The notes below the pieces were generated by a model that made no database searches, was not told the DNA's origin, and saw nothing but the letters and a program-made list of their open reading frames with translations. This document shows, piece by piece, positions 48,591-57,895 of a DNA stretch of 64,000 nt. Source of the stretch: CAYFPX01 sp964519895 (GTDB lineage: Bacteria; Myxococcota_A; UBA796; CAJQPC01); the NCBI GenBank assembly GCA_964519895.1, contig CAZFLE010000025.1, forward strand, positions 9,244-73,243. Reading direction: 5' to 3'. The position numbers and the translations under genes are program-made. Within the stretch, counting starts at the first letter, position 1, and every line of letters begins with the position of its first letter.

Positions 48591-49849
48591 CCTGGACCCG
48601 CCGACGCTGGCTCCAGGCCGCAGCAGCTGGGCTGCTGGTGCCGGCACCCCTTTGGGCGGCCGCGGCGCCGACGGACCGCCGCTTCCTGTTCGTGTTCGCC
48701 CGGGGCGGGTGGGACCAGTCCTTCTGCTTCGCGCCGGAGATGCTCTCGCTGTCCGGTGTCCAGGCCGACCCCGACGGCGTGGCGGCCGAGCTCAACGGCA
48801 TCCCCTTCGTCGACAACAGCTTGCGCCCCAACGTGTCGGGCTTCTTCCGCGCCTATGGGGACCGGACCGCGGTGATCAACGGCATCGAGATCCGCTCCAT
48901 CGCCCACGAGATGTGCACCCGGCTGCTGCTGACCGGCTCCCAGGACCCGGTGGCCGACGACTGGGCCGCCATCCTGGCCGGTCATGGCGACCCGGGCCTG
49001 ACCCTGCCCCACGTCCAGGTCGTGGGGCCCAGCTTCTCCGACCTGTACACCAGCAAGGTGGTGCGGGTCGGGCTGGCCGGCCAGTTCGCCAGCTTGCTCG
49101 ACGGCACCGCCCTGTCGGCGAGCGATCTGGCGGTGGCCGCACTGCCCGTCACGGCCGAAGACCCGGTGGCGCTGATGCTGCGGGACCGCACCGCGGCGCT
49201 CCAGGCCGGGTCCCGCTCGGGCAGTGACAGCGAGCGCTTCTACCGGGAGTACGGCCAGGCCCTGGACGCCCTGGCCGACGTCCAGGACCAGAGCGACGAG
49301 CTCGAGCTCTCGGTCAGCGGAGACCTGGGGGGCCAGATCGAGCTCGTCCTGAGCTGTTTCGAGCGGGGCCTGTCCCGGTGTGGCTTCGTGACCCACGACG
49401 GGTGGCAGGACCTGGGCTGGGACACCCACGGGAACAACGCTCTGCAGCACGACAACTACGAGGAGCTGTTCGAAGCCCTCAACGTGCTGATGGCCGAGCT
49501 GGACAGCCGCCAGGGACCGTCTGGGGATCCGCTGTCCCAGGAGACGGTGGTGGTCGTGTTCTCGGAGATGGGGCGCACCCCCCGCATCAACCAGTCCGGG
49601 GGCAAGGACCACTGGACCTTCACTTCAGCCATGCTCGTGGGCGCCGGCGTGCAGGGGGGTCAGGCGGTCGGCGCCTACGACGACAGCGTGTTCGGTGAGC
49701 CGGTGGACCTGGCCTCGGGCGCCATCGACGAGAGCGGCGGCGTGCGCCTGACCGGCGGGCACCTGGGCGCAACGATCCTGGCCCTGGCCGACGTGGATCC
49801 AGGCCCCTGGACCGGCGACGAAGGCCCCATCCTGAGCGTGCTCGACTGA
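48587..49849 (+). CDS. DUF1501 (sulfatase-like) Tat-exported protein
   Basis: This 420-residue protein has a twin-arginine signal (TRRRWLQAAAAGLLVPAP) and the DUF1501 pattern: LFVFARGGWDQSF, GIEIRSIAHEMCTRLLL, GWDTHGNN and VVVVFSEMGRTPRINQSGGKDHW. DUF1501 proteins share the alkaline-phosphatase fold, with His and Asp metal ligands in WDTHGNN and GKDHW. They are typically encoded next to DUF1549-type proteins, as here. The substrate is unknown. Tat export suggests folding with a metal before secretion. Confidence 0.87.
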   Translation: MTWTRRRWLQAAAAGLLVPAPLWAAAAPTDRRFLFVFARGGWDQSFCFAPEMLSLSGVQADPDGVAAELNGIPFVDNSLRPNVSGFFRAYGDRTAVINGIEIRSIAHEMCTRLLLTGSQDPVADDWAAILAGHGDPGLTLPHVQVVGPSFSDLYTSKVVRVGLAGQFASLLDGTALSASDLAVAALPVTAEDPVALMLRDRTAALQAGSRSGSDSERFYREYGQALDALADVQDQSDELELSVSGDLGGQIELVLSCFERGLSRCGFVTHDGWQDLGWDTHGNNALQHDNYEELFEALNVLMAELDSRQGPSGDPLSQETVVVVFSEMGRTPRINQSGGKDHWTFTSAMLVGAGVQGGQAVGAYDDSVFGEPVDLASGAIDESGGVRLTGGHLGATILALADVDPGPWTGDEGPILSVLD

Positions 49850-49871
49850 TCCACCGGTAGGATCCGAGCCG

Positions 49872-50894
49872 ATGTCGCTCCTCAAGAAGCTGCTGTTCGC
49901 CGTGGTCGGCACCGTGCTGGGACTGGTCGGCGTGAACCTGGGCGCCGCGGTCTACGAGACCCTGCCCTACGGCGTGCGCAGCGTCGATGGGCAGCCGACG
50001 GGGCTCTACGCCGTCGAGGCGGGCGGCGGGCGGCCCCAGCTCAAGCGCGGCGCCCACATCAAGGGCACCCAGTACGAGATCACCATCAACCAGCTGGGGT
50101 TCCGCGGCGCCGAGCTGCGGGCGCCCAAGCCGGACAATGGCTTCCGAATCTGGGCCATCGGCGGGTCCACCACCTTTGACATCTACGCCCCGGACGATGG
50201 GTCCACGTGGCCGGCGGTCGCCGGCCGCTTGCTCCAGGAGCGCCACCCGGACCGCGTGGTCGAGGTGATCAACGCCGGCATCCCAGGCGAGGTCTTCTGG
50301 GGCAATGGCCAGGACCTCGAGCGGCTGTGGCGGACCGTCGAGCCCGACGTGGTGGTCGTCTACCACGGCATCAACGACCTGCGAAAGGCGGCGACCCAGC
50401 ACCTGCCTCCCGAGGGCCACATGCAGAAGCAGCCGGTGGACCTGGCCATCCTGCGGGTCCTGCGGCGGGCCTTTGCGGCGCCTCGTCCCATCCCGGACAG
50501 CTGGTCGGATCGCCGCCTGACGCGCAACCAACTCGGCGAGGTCCGGCGGGAGCTGCTGAATTTCCTGTCCCTGGCGGAGCGGGGTCGGATCCCGGTCCTG
50601 TTGGCGACCCACGGGCTGCGCTTGCCTCAGCCGTGGACTGCCAACGACGCCAACCGCGACATCCGGGACCTGGCCTTCATCCTGCAGATGCCCCCACCGG
50701 CCGTGGCCGAGGCCGTGGACCTGTACAACGACATGGTCCAGCGCATCGCCCGCGAGCGCCGCCTGCCCGTCGCCGACGTGCGCGCCTCGGTGCCGGGGGA
50801 CGCGCGCTACTGGGGGGATGGCTGCCACTTCAGTGGCGAGGGCTCGGAGATCGCTGGGAAGGTTGTGGCCGAAGCGCTGGACGGCATGCTCTGA
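49872..50894 (+). CDS. Membrane-anchored SGNH/GDSL hydrolase
   Basis: This 340-residue protein has one N-terminal membrane helix (LLFAVVGTVLGLVGVNLGA) and an SGNH fold: IWAIGGSTTFDIYAP (block I Ser), VINAGIPGEVF (block II Gly), VVVYHGINDLRKA (block III Asn) and GDGCHFSGEGSEI (block V Asp and His). Such enzymes remove acyl or acetyl groups from glycans, lipids or peptidoglycan. It follows the DUF1501 gene by 22 bases and its stop overlaps the next start (TGATG). Confidence 0.87.
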   Translation: MSLLKKLLFAVVGTVLGLVGVNLGAAVYETLPYGVRSVDGQPTGLYAVEAGGGRPQLKRGAHIKGTQYEITINQLGFRGAELRAPKPDNGFRIWAIGGSTTFDIYAPDDGSTWPAVAGRLLQERHPDRVVEVINAGIPGEVFWGNGQDLERLWRTVEPDVVVVYHGINDLRKAATQHLPPEGHMQKQPVDLAILRVLRRAFAAPRPIPDSWSDRRLTRNQLGEVRRELLNFLSLAERGRIPVLLATHGLRLPQPWTANDANRDIRDLAFILQMPPPAVAEAVDLYNDMVQRIARERRLPVADVRASVPGDARYWGDGCHFSGEGSEIAGKVVAEALDGML

Positions 50895-51943
50895 TGGCGT
50901 CGATGATGCCCGCCCTGTTGTTGCTCTTGGCCTGCACCGACGACACCACGTCGTCCAGGGACAGTGGCATCCCCCACACCACGGACACCCAGACCGACTC
51001 GGGCACACCGACGACCGACACGGACACGGGGGTGCCGACGGACTCGGTCCCGGACTCTGGAACCGGCGAGACCGGCGAGACCGGCACCACGGACACGATC
51101 GAGACTGGAGACACGGACAGCGGCACGACGGCCGAGACCGGCGACACGGGGCCGTCGCTGTCGCTGCTGGACTACTACACGCCGGCCGGCGACCCCTTCG
51201 AGATCGCCGAGATCACGTCGAACCTGTCCGGCATCACCTGGATCCCGGACACCAAGACCTACCTGGCGGTGCTGGACAGCAACCGCCGCCTGTTCGAGCT
51301 GGCCGAGGACTTCACGGTGCTCCGGGAGCTGGAGCTCGAGGACGTGAGCCACTCGGACACCGAGGACATCGTGTACCTGGGGCTGCACGAGGGGGAGCCG
51401 GAGATCGCGCTGGTGTCCGAGACCAGCGTGATCGTGATCGGCACGGTGCCGGCCGACGCCACGTCGGTCGATGTGTCCAGCTGGCAGGAGCTGACCTTTG
51501 CCCCCGAGCCGGAGTCCCGGAACGCGGGTGGAGAGGGGGTGGCCTATGACCCGGTCACCGAGACCTTCTGGGCCTGCTCCGAGAAGAGCCCGCGCATCGT
51601 GTGGACGTTCACGAGGCCCGCTCGCGGCAGTGACCTGACCTACGAGGACGGCAGCCTGGTGGTCAACGTGGCCTTCGACGCCGAGGCTCTGCTCGAGGAC
51701 GACGCCAAGGACATCTCCAGCTGCATGTACGACAGCCGCACGGGTCAGCTGCTGATCCTGAGCCACGAGTCCGGCCAGGTGGTCGACGTGGGGCTGGACG
51801 GGACCGTCTACGGCACCCTGCCCGTGGAGCTCGACCTGACCAGCTCGGACAAGGCCGAGGCCCTGACGATGCTGGAGAGCGGGGACCTGGTGGTGGGTGG
51901 GGAGCCGAACGAGATGAGGGTGTACAGCTACACGGGGCCGTAG
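50894..51943 (+). CDS. SdiA-regulated (YjiK-like) domain lipoprotein
   Basis: This 349-residue lipoprotein (MASMMPALLLLLAC) has a linker of about 75 residues of Thr, Asp, Gly and Ser, then a beta-propeller that follows the SdiA-regulated pattern: LSGITWIPDTKTYLAVLDSN, EDVSHSDTEDIVYLG, GGEGVAYDPVTETFWACSEK, SSCMYDSRTGQLLILSHES. The propeller probably binds an envelope ligand. Its start overlaps the preceding stop by one base, so it ends the run of coupled genes. Confidence 0.82.
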   Translation: MASMMPALLLLLACTDDTTSSRDSGIPHTTDTQTDSGTPTTDTDTGVPTDSVPDSGTGETGETGTTDTIETGDTDSGTTAETGDTGPSLSLLDYYTPAGDPFEIAEITSNLSGITWIPDTKTYLAVLDSNRRLFELAEDFTVLRELELEDVSHSDTEDIVYLGLHEGEPEIALVSETSVIVIGTVPADATSVDVSSWQELTFAPEPESRNAGGEGVAYDPVTETFWACSEKSPRIVWTFTRPARGSDLTYEDGSLVVNVAFDAEALLEDDAKDISSCMYDSRTGQLLILSHESGQVVDVGLDGTVYGTLPVELDLTSSDKAEALTMLESGDLVVGGEPNEMRVYSYTGP

Positions 51944-51972
51944 ATCATTGATCAGGCTGCTACCCTCAGCCC

Positions 51973-52671
51973 GTGAACGCCTTCCTCGACCGTCTCGTCC
52001 TGCCCGCCGAGCCCCGGAGCGTGCGGGATCTGCCGGGCACCAACACCCGCGGCGGGGTCCTACAAGCGTGGCTCCTGGCCCCGACCCCCCGGCTGCTGGC
52101 CCTGAATCTGGCGCTGTTGTTGGTGGCGCGGATCCTGGTGGGAGGCCCGTTGACGGCCGATCAGCTCTGGGTCGTACTCGGCGTGGCCCTGTACTGGCCC
52201 TTCCAGGAGTGGGCGGCCCACGTGGTGCTGCTGCACTTCCGCCCGCGCAAGCTCGGCCCGCTGACCCTGGACCCGCTGGCGGCTCGGGTGCATCGCTTTC
52301 ACCACCAGCAGCCCTGGGCCTTCGAGCCGATCTTCGTACCCTGGCCGATCATCCTGGCCCTGATGCCGATCCACGCGGGGCTGTGGTGGTTCGCCTTGCC
52401 GCCGGGCCCTGCGCTCACCGGTGCGGTGTGCTTCGCGGGCGCCGCGCTGCTCTACGAGTGGGTCCACCTGATGGCCCACGCCCCCTGGGTCCCCCAGAAC
52501 ACCTGGCTCCGCCGGGTCCAGGCCCACCACCGGGCCCACCACTTCCGCAACGAGCAGCACTGGTACGCCTTCATGGTCCCGTCGATGGACGACTGGTTCG
52601 GCACGGGCGGCGAGCCCCGGGAAGTGCCCAAGAGTGCGACGACACACTCGCTGGGGATCGAGACGGTCTGA
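51973..52671 (+). CDS. Fatty acid hydroxylase / sterol desaturase family protein
   Basis: This 232-residue inner-membrane protein (GTG start) has three to four hydrophobic helices and the eight-His diiron cluster: HVVLLH, HRFHH, HLMAH and HHRAHHF. It should use O2 and reducing equivalents to hydroxylate or desaturate an acyl chain or terpenoid lipid; sphingolipid or hopanoid targets are possible. The N-terminus (MNAFLDRLVLP) is short. No redox partner is adjacent. Confidence 0.87.
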   Translation: MNAFLDRLVLPAEPRSVRDLPGTNTRGGVLQAWLLAPTPRLLALNLALLLVARILVGGPLTADQLWVVLGVALYWPFQEWAAHVVLLHFRPRKLGPLTLDPLAARVHRFHHQQPWAFEPIFVPWPIILALMPIHAGLWWFALPPGPALTGAVCFAGAALLYEWVHLMAHAPWVPQNTWLRRVQAHHRAHHFRNEQHWYAFMVPSMDDWFGTGGEPREVPKSATTHSLGIETV

Positions 52672-52682
52672 GGGCGAGATTG

Positions 52683-52872
52683 GGGACCAGACCACCCTGG
52701 ATGTCCGCTTCGGCGGACCAGGTGGGGTTCGGTGTCCGCTCTGGGCCCAGATCCAGGCCTGGGAGCCGCTCTGAGAGCTTCTCCGGCCCCTCCAGGGCGC
52801 CAATTCGGGCCCGCGGCGGACACTGAACCCCGTCTGGTCCTGAGAGTCGGACATCCGACCCCATCTGGTCCC
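52683..52872. repeat. 190-bp imperfect palindrome made of four 25-bp REP-like motifs
   Basis: The 57-bp ends (52683-52739 and 52816-52872) are inverted copies with about 40 matching positions. Each arm contains two direct copies, 31 bases apart, of a motif like GGACCAGAyGGGGTTC that ends GTGTCCGC, with self-pairing GGAC/GTCC ends. The centre (about 52770-52785) is itself nearly palindromic (GAGAGCTTCTC). It fills the gap between convergent genes and could terminate transcription in both directions. Confidence 0.82.
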
Positions 52873-52882
52873 TCGGCACAGG

Positions 52883-53347
52883 CTAGCGGATCGCGACGAT
52901 GCTCACGTCCCCCAAGCGCGGGACCTCGCCCCCGTCGCCGACCTCCAGCCCGTACAACGCCCGCACCCAGGGGGATCGCACGCTGAGGACCCGCACGTCG
53001 CCCGGAAGCATGCTGGCGTCGCCCCCCGGGGCGATCAGGATCCAGTGGCGCCCGTCCGCTGCGTCCTCCAGGCAGACCAGCGCCCCCACGTGCACCCGCT
53101 CCCGGGGGCCCAGGCCCGCCTCGTCCAGCAACCGCAGCTCCTCCTCGATGGCTTCGAGGCGGAGCTGGAAGCCCTGGGCCAGGTACCCCTGGGTCGTCAC
53201 GGCCGCCCGCTCTCCCCGGTTCTCCGGTCGATGCTGTCCATCGACCCGGGTGCCTGCACGGGCGGACTGTTGGGCTTCCGCCAGGGACGCAGCGCGGGCC
53301 CCCAGCTCGGCCCGCCAGTGTCGGAGCAAGGCCTGCTTGTCGTGCAC
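52883..53347 (-). CDS. GreA/GreB-like transcription elongation factor family protein
   Basis: This 154-residue protein has a helical N-terminal region (about 1-90, coiled-coil-like, with RLEAIEEELRLLDEAG) and a C-terminal domain of GreA/B type (VHVGALVCLEDAADGRHWIL; PGDVRVLSVRSPWVRALYGL). Gre factors rescue arrested RNA polymerase with acidic residues at the coiled-coil tip. Here the tip region is less clear, so it could instead be a Gre-like inhibitor or regulator. GTG 53347 is chosen because GGAGG stands seven bases upstream. Confidence 0.75.
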   Translation of the reverse strand: MHDKQALLRHWRAELGARAASLAEAQQSARAGTRVDGQHRPENRGERAAVTTQGYLAQGFQLRLEAIEEELRLLDEAGLGPRERVHVGALVCLEDAADGRHWILIAPGGDASMLPGDVRVLSVRSPWVRALYGLEVGDGGEVPRLGDVSIVAIR

Positions 53348-53398
53348 CGCTCCCTCCGGCTGCCTCAAGCCCCGAGGGTAGCGTGCCGACCAGAAGGC

Positions 53399-54517
53399 AT
53401 GTTCCTCATGATGCTCGCCTGCGCTGGAACCCAGGGAGACCCGACCTTCGGCTCTTCGGGTGACGACGACACCGGCCCCTTGCCCACGGCCACCGAAGGC
53501 CAGACCTACTACGTCTCACCGGATGGTGACGACAGTCACTCGGGCTCCGCCGAGCGTCCGCTGCGGACCCTCCAGGCGGCGGCGGACATGGCCCGCCCCG
53601 GGGACACCTGGGTGGCGCTGGCCGGCACCTACACCAGCTTCGAGATCACCACCGGCGGCAACGCCGAGGGCCCCATCACCTTTGCCGCAGAGTCCGCGGG
53701 CTCGGCCATCATCGATGGTGGCGGCAACGTGGACTACGGCGTCGTGGTCGGCGACGTGAGCCAGGTGGTGATCCAGGGCTTCGAGATCCGGGACTTCCGC
53801 TGGACCGGTGTCCTGGTCAACGGCCAGGACGTGGTGGTCGCCTACAACGACATCCACACCATCGGCGACCGTGGCGAGTCGAGCGGCCAGTCGATCCTGG
53901 GCGTCCTGGAGACCGACACCGGGCGGCGCAACCAGTACCTGGGCAACGCCATCCACGACGTCGGGCGCAGCCAGTCGTCTCCCGAGGAATTCCACAGGCT
54001 GGACCAGGGCATCTGGATCGGCGGCAACGAGGCGACCGTCGCCAACAACCTGTTCGCCGACAACGACACCGGCTGGGCGGTGTACGTCACCAGCGTCCAG
54101 GGCGTGGAGAAGCTGACGGTGACGAACAACACCTTCATCGAGGGAGCTCGCCACCTGAAGCTCCAGGGCGCACTGGACACCATCTGGGTCCAGAACAACG
54201 TCTTCTACGACCCCCAGGACAGCTACGAGTCCGTCAATTTCGACGTCGACGAAGAGACCCTGAGCGACGTGACCGTGCGCTACAACATCGGCTGGCCCAT
54301 CGGGGTCGCCGACGCGTGCACGATCTGCACGGTCGAGGACAATCTGGACGGCGAGGACCCCGGTCTGGCCGACGTCGCAGCCCGCAGCCCGTACCTGAGC
54401 GCAGCGAGCGTGGCCATCGACGCCGGCGTTCGGGACCGTTCACCGGAGACCGACATCGACGGCGACGCCCGACCCGCAGGCCGCACGGTGGACATCGGGG
54501 CCCACGAGGTCCAGTAG
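53399..54517 (+). CDS. Right-handed parallel beta-helix lipoprotein
   Basis: This 372-residue lipoprotein (MFLMMLAC) has the opening of DUF1565/beta-helix proteins: TYYVSPDGDDSHSGSAERP, LRTLQAAADMARPGDTWVAL. Repeated coils follow (VDYGVVVGDVSQVVIQGFEI; VNGQDVVVAYNDIHTIG; ATVANNLFADNDTGWAVYV; LTVTNNTFIEG), and it closes with DGDARPAGRTVDIGAHE, as in poly-beta-helix surface proteins. Relatives are polysaccharide lyases or adhesins; no catalytic site is assignable. Confidence 0.82.
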   Translation: MFLMMLACAGTQGDPTFGSSGDDDTGPLPTATEGQTYYVSPDGDDSHSGSAERPLRTLQAAADMARPGDTWVALAGTYTSFEITTGGNAEGPITFAAESAGSAIIDGGGNVDYGVVVGDVSQVVIQGFEIRDFRWTGVLVNGQDVVVAYNDIHTIGDRGESSGQSILGVLETDTGRRNQYLGNAIHDVGRSQSSPEEFHRLDQGIWIGGNEATVANNLFADNDTGWAVYVTSVQGVEKLTVTNNTFIEGARHLKLQGALDTIWVQNNVFYDPQDSYESVNFDVDEETLSDVTVRYNIGWPIGVADACTICTVEDNLDGEDPGLADVAARSPYLSAASVAIDAGVRDRSPETDIDGDARPAGRTVDIGAHEVQ

Positions 54518-54574
54518 GACGGCGGGCCGTCGGAGGGGCTCCAACACCCGCCGCCGGGATCCGATGAGGAGGGC

Positions 54575-57500
54575 ATGTCATCCCGCCCTGTGCCCTGGCT
54601 GCCCCTTCGCCGCATCGGCCGCGGGGGCATGGGCGAGGTCTGGGCGGCGCGACACCGGCGCTCCCGGGCCCGGGCCGCCCTGAAGATCATCACCACCCTG
54701 CACGCCGACGACGAGTGGGCCAGGGTCTGCCTGCGGAACGAGGTCCGGGCCATGGCTCGGCTGTCCCACCCGGCCATCGTGCGCATCCTGGACCACGGCG
54801 TGGTGGGCCCCGGCGGCTCCGACGCCCACGTGGGCCTGCCCTGCATCGTGATGGAGCAGATCGAGGGCCAGAGCCTCATCCCCCACCTGGGCCGGATGCC
54901 CTGGCCCCAGATTCGAGCCCTGCTCCTGCGGCTGCTCCGGGCCCTGGCCCATGCCCACGCGAGCGGCCTCATCCACCGGGACTTGAAGCCGGGCAATGTG
55001 CTGATTCCCGACGAACCGGGACCTCGGGCCGCGAAGCTGACCGACTTCGGACTCACCCACCCGCTGCACGCGGGGCCGGCCGGGGAGCCGCGCAACGCCC
55101 GGGTCGGCACCCCCAGCTACATGGCACCGGAGCAGATCGTGGGCGCCTGGCGCCAGTTCGGGGCCCCCACCGACCTGTACGGCCTGGGCTGCGTGGCCTG
55201 GGCCCTGGTCACGGGCCGCCCGCCCTTCGTGGGCCCCCGCGACCAGGTGCTCAAAGACCACCGACTCAAGCCGCCGCCGCTGCTCCAGCCCCAGCGTGGG
55301 TGCCCCGCAGGCTTCCAGGACTGGCTCCGCTGGCTCCTGGAGAAGTCACCCGCCGATCGCCCCCAGCACGCCATCGACGCCGCCCGGGCCCTGTGGCAGC
55401 TCGACGACGAGACCACCGACCACGTGGGCCGGGGCGTGCCTCGGTCCTGGCCCCAGCCGCCGCCTCGCGAGGGGCCGCCCCTGGAGTCCCTGTTCGCCCT
55501 GCGCGCGTTGCCGGTGGTGGGCCGCACCACACTCCAGACCACCCTGTGGACCAAGCTGCGGCGCTGCGTGCTCAAGGGCGGCACCCACACCCTCGTGCTC
55601 TCGGGGAGCGCCGGCACTGGCAAGAGCCACCTGGCCCGGTGGCTCTGTGAGGCCGCGGGAGAGACCGGCACTGTGCAGACCCTGCACGTGCCCCACAGCA
55701 ACCCGGCCGGCGCCCTGGACGGCCTCGCCGCCAGCCTGCGCCGACACCTGGGCACCGCCGGCATGGGCCCGGCCCAGGTCCCCGACCACCTGGCCGAGGT
55801 CCTGCCGGCCCGGGTCCTGGGTCGGCCCGCCCAGGCGGACATGCTCGCCCGGGCGCTCACGGATCCAGCGGTCCCGTCCCCCACGCGGTCCCAGGACCCG
55901 GGCCTGTCCCGTCAGAGGGACCTGCTCGGCACGCTGGAGTGCCTGGCGACCGAGCGACCGCTGATCATCTGGTTGGACGATCTGCAGTGGGCCGAGGGGT
56001 CCGTGGGCTTGCTGCCCCACCTGACCGGGCGCGAGCCTGGCGAGGGTCCCCCGATCCTGATCGTCGGCACGGTCGCCCTGACAGGACGCGACCCCAGCCC
56101 ATGGGTCCAAGCCGCGCTGCGCACCCTGCCGACCCAGCCCCGCGTGGACGTGTGCCACGTGGGCCCTCTGGGCACCGAAGGCCGCCGTGCCCTGGTTCGG
56201 CAGCTGCTCGGCCTGGCGCCGACCCTCTCCGCCCGGGTCGAGGACCGGACCGCAGGCAACCCGCTGTTCGCGGTCCAGCTGATCGGGGACTGGGTCAGTC
56301 GCGGCCTGTTGATCCCGTCCAGCGACGGACTCCGTCTCCAGCCAGGTGCCGAGACCCGCCTTCCCGGGACCCTCTACGAGGTCTGGGCCAAGCCGCTGGA
56401 GGAGGCCCTGCGCGGTCTTCCCATGACGGCGCGGCTGGGTCTGGAGCTGGCGGCCTTGCAAGGGGTCGACGTCGACACCAGCGAGTGGCAGGACATGTGC
56501 GCCGAGGTGGGCGTCCGCGGGGATCTGCAGGCGGTCGAGGCCCTGCTGGACCGGCGGCTCGCGACCACGGGACCCAAGGGACCGGGGCGCCACTGGTCCT
56601 TCGTCCACGGCATGCTGCGCGAGGTCCTGGTCCAGCAGGCCTGGGCCGCTGGCCGGGCGGTGCTGTGGCACCTCGCATGCGGCATGTTCCTGGAGCACCG
56701 CACGAGCTGCAGGGACCTGACCCGCCGGGCGCGGCACCTGTTGGCGGCGGGGAGTCATGTAGAGGTCCTGCCCGCCCTCCGAGACGCCGCCCAGGCCCAG
56801 TGGGAGGGGGGTGATCTCCGCCTGGCCGAAGAGCTGATCGACCAGTGGCGCAAGGGCCTGATCGAGCACAGAGTCCCAGCCGCGGACCTCCAGTGGGGCC
56901 AGCAGTCGCTCATGGCGAGCGGCCTCCTGCGGCACCGGGGAGAGTGGAAGGCGGCCGCCCAGATCATGAAGCGGGCCCTGGAGTCCGCCCGCCGCCACCG
57001 GTGGCGCCCGCTGATCCCCGAGCTCCTGATGGAGGCCGGTGACGTCGAGCGGCACCGGGGGCGGCTCGAACAGGCCGAGGCCTACCTGGCCCACGCCGAG
57101 CAGGCTGCCGTGGCCAACGATGACCCCGTCGGGGGGTCGGTCGCCACCCAGAAGCGGGCGGTGGTCGCCGCCGGCTTTGGGCAGCACCAGCGCTCGCTGG
57201 AGCTGGCCCGAGCGTCCAGGGCGGTGCTGCTGTCCGCAGGTCGGCAGGTCGACGCGGCGGTCAGCCTGCTGATCATGGCCCAGGCCCTGTTGCACCTGGG
57301 ACAGCGCTCACGGGCACGGGCGGGGCTGATTCAGGCCGCAGGGGAGTACGCCCGCCTGGGTTGCCGCTGGGGCGTGGCCGACGTGGCGGTGAGCCTGGCT
57401 TGGTTGGACCGGCAGGAGGGCGACCTGGACGAGGCCACCGCGCACGCTGACCAGGCCATCGAGCTCCTGGAGTCGATGTCCAGCGCCACGGTGTACGAGG

Positions 57501-57862
57501 CCCGCCTGACACGGGCCTTCATTCGGCTGGACCGCCGGGAGTATGACGACGCAGAGCAGGACCTCTCCGCCCTGTGGCGGCACTTCGACGCCGAGGGCTT
57601 GGGCCAGCCCAGGGCCCGGGCCCGGGTCGGCCTGATGCTCTGCGACGCGGGCCGGGGCCGCTGGCGGGATCTGGACGAGCAGCTCAGTGCCGCCGAGCGG
57701 GAGCTGCGCTTCGACCACAGCGTTGACGAGGCCGTGGCCGAGCTCCTGGCCCGGGCGGCCCGCTGCTGCACCCTGGCCGGCCGGACCGAGCCGGCCGATC
57801 GTCTGAGCGCCCTGGAGGGCCCCTTCGCTCGGCCTCCGACTTCCCAGGCGCTGTCGAGCTGA
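54575..57862 (+). CDS. Ser/Thr kinase fused to an ATPase and TPR region (AfsR/SARP-kinase-like)
   Basis: This 1095-residue cytoplasmic protein starts at ATG 54575 after GAGGAGGGC. A eukaryotic-type kinase domain (about 8-275) has IGRGGMGEVW, ALKII, HRDLKPGN near residue 134, LTDFGL and APEQIVG. A P-loop ATPase follows with GSAGTGKSHLA near 344 and Walker B LIIWLDDLQWAEG near 464. The last 400 residues are TPR-like helices (RHRGEWKAAAQIMKRALES; ERHRGRLEQAEAYLAHAE). Large kinase-ATPase-TPR proteins of this layout are regulators in myxobacteria. The phosphorylation target is unknown. Confidence 0.9.
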   Translation: MSSRPVPWLPLRRIGRGGMGEVWAARHRRSRARAALKIITTLHADDEWARVCLRNEVRAMARLSHPAIVRILDHGVVGPGGSDAHVGLPCIVMEQIEGQSLIPHLGRMPWPQIRALLLRLLRALAHAHASGLIHRDLKPGNVLIPDEPGPRAAKLTDFGLTHPLHAGPAGEPRNARVGTPSYMAPEQIVGAWRQFGAPTDLYGLGCVAWALVTGRPPFVGPRDQVLKDHRLKPPPLLQPQRGCPAGFQDWLRWLLEKSPADRPQHAIDAARALWQLDDETTDHVGRGVPRSWPQPPPREGPPLESLFALRALPVVGRTTLQTTLWTKLRRCVLKGGTHTLVLSGSAGTGKSHLARWLCEAAGETGTVQTLHVPHSNPAGALDGLAASLRRHLGTAGMGPAQVPDHLAEVLPARVLGRPAQADMLARALTDPAVPSPTRSQDPGLSRQRDLLGTLECLATERPLIIWLDDLQWAEGSVGLLPHLTGREPGEGPPILIVGTVALTGRDPSPWVQAALRTLPTQPRVDVCHVGPLGTEGRRALVRQLLGLAPTLSARVEDRTAGNPLFAVQLIGDWVSRGLLIPSSDGLRLQPGAETRLPGTLYEVWAKPLEEALRGLPMTARLGLELAALQGVDVDTSEWQDMCAEVGVRGDLQAVEALLDRRLATTGPKGPGRHWSFVHGMLREVLVQQAWAAGRAVLWHLACGMFLEHRTSCRDLTRRARHLLAAGSHVEVLPALRDAAQAQWEGGDLRLAEELIDQWRKGLIEHRVPAADLQWGQQSLMASGLLRHRGEWKAAAQIMKRALESARRHRWRPLIPELLMEAGDVERHRGRLEQAEAYLAHAEQAAVANDDPVGGSVATQKRAVVAAGFGQHQRSLELARASRAVLLSAGRQVDAAVSLLIMAQALLHLGQRSRARAGLIQAAGEYARLGCRWGVADVAVSLAWLDRQEGDLDEATAHADQAIELLESMSSATVYEARLTRAFIRLDRREYDDAEQDLSALWRHFDAEGLGQPRARARVGLMLCDAGRGRWRDLDEQLSAAERELRFDHSVDEAVAELLARAARCCTLAGRTEPADRLSALEGPFARPPTSQALSS

Positions 57863-57895
57863 TCCCCATCGCGGCCGCCCCTCGGCCGTGCCAGG

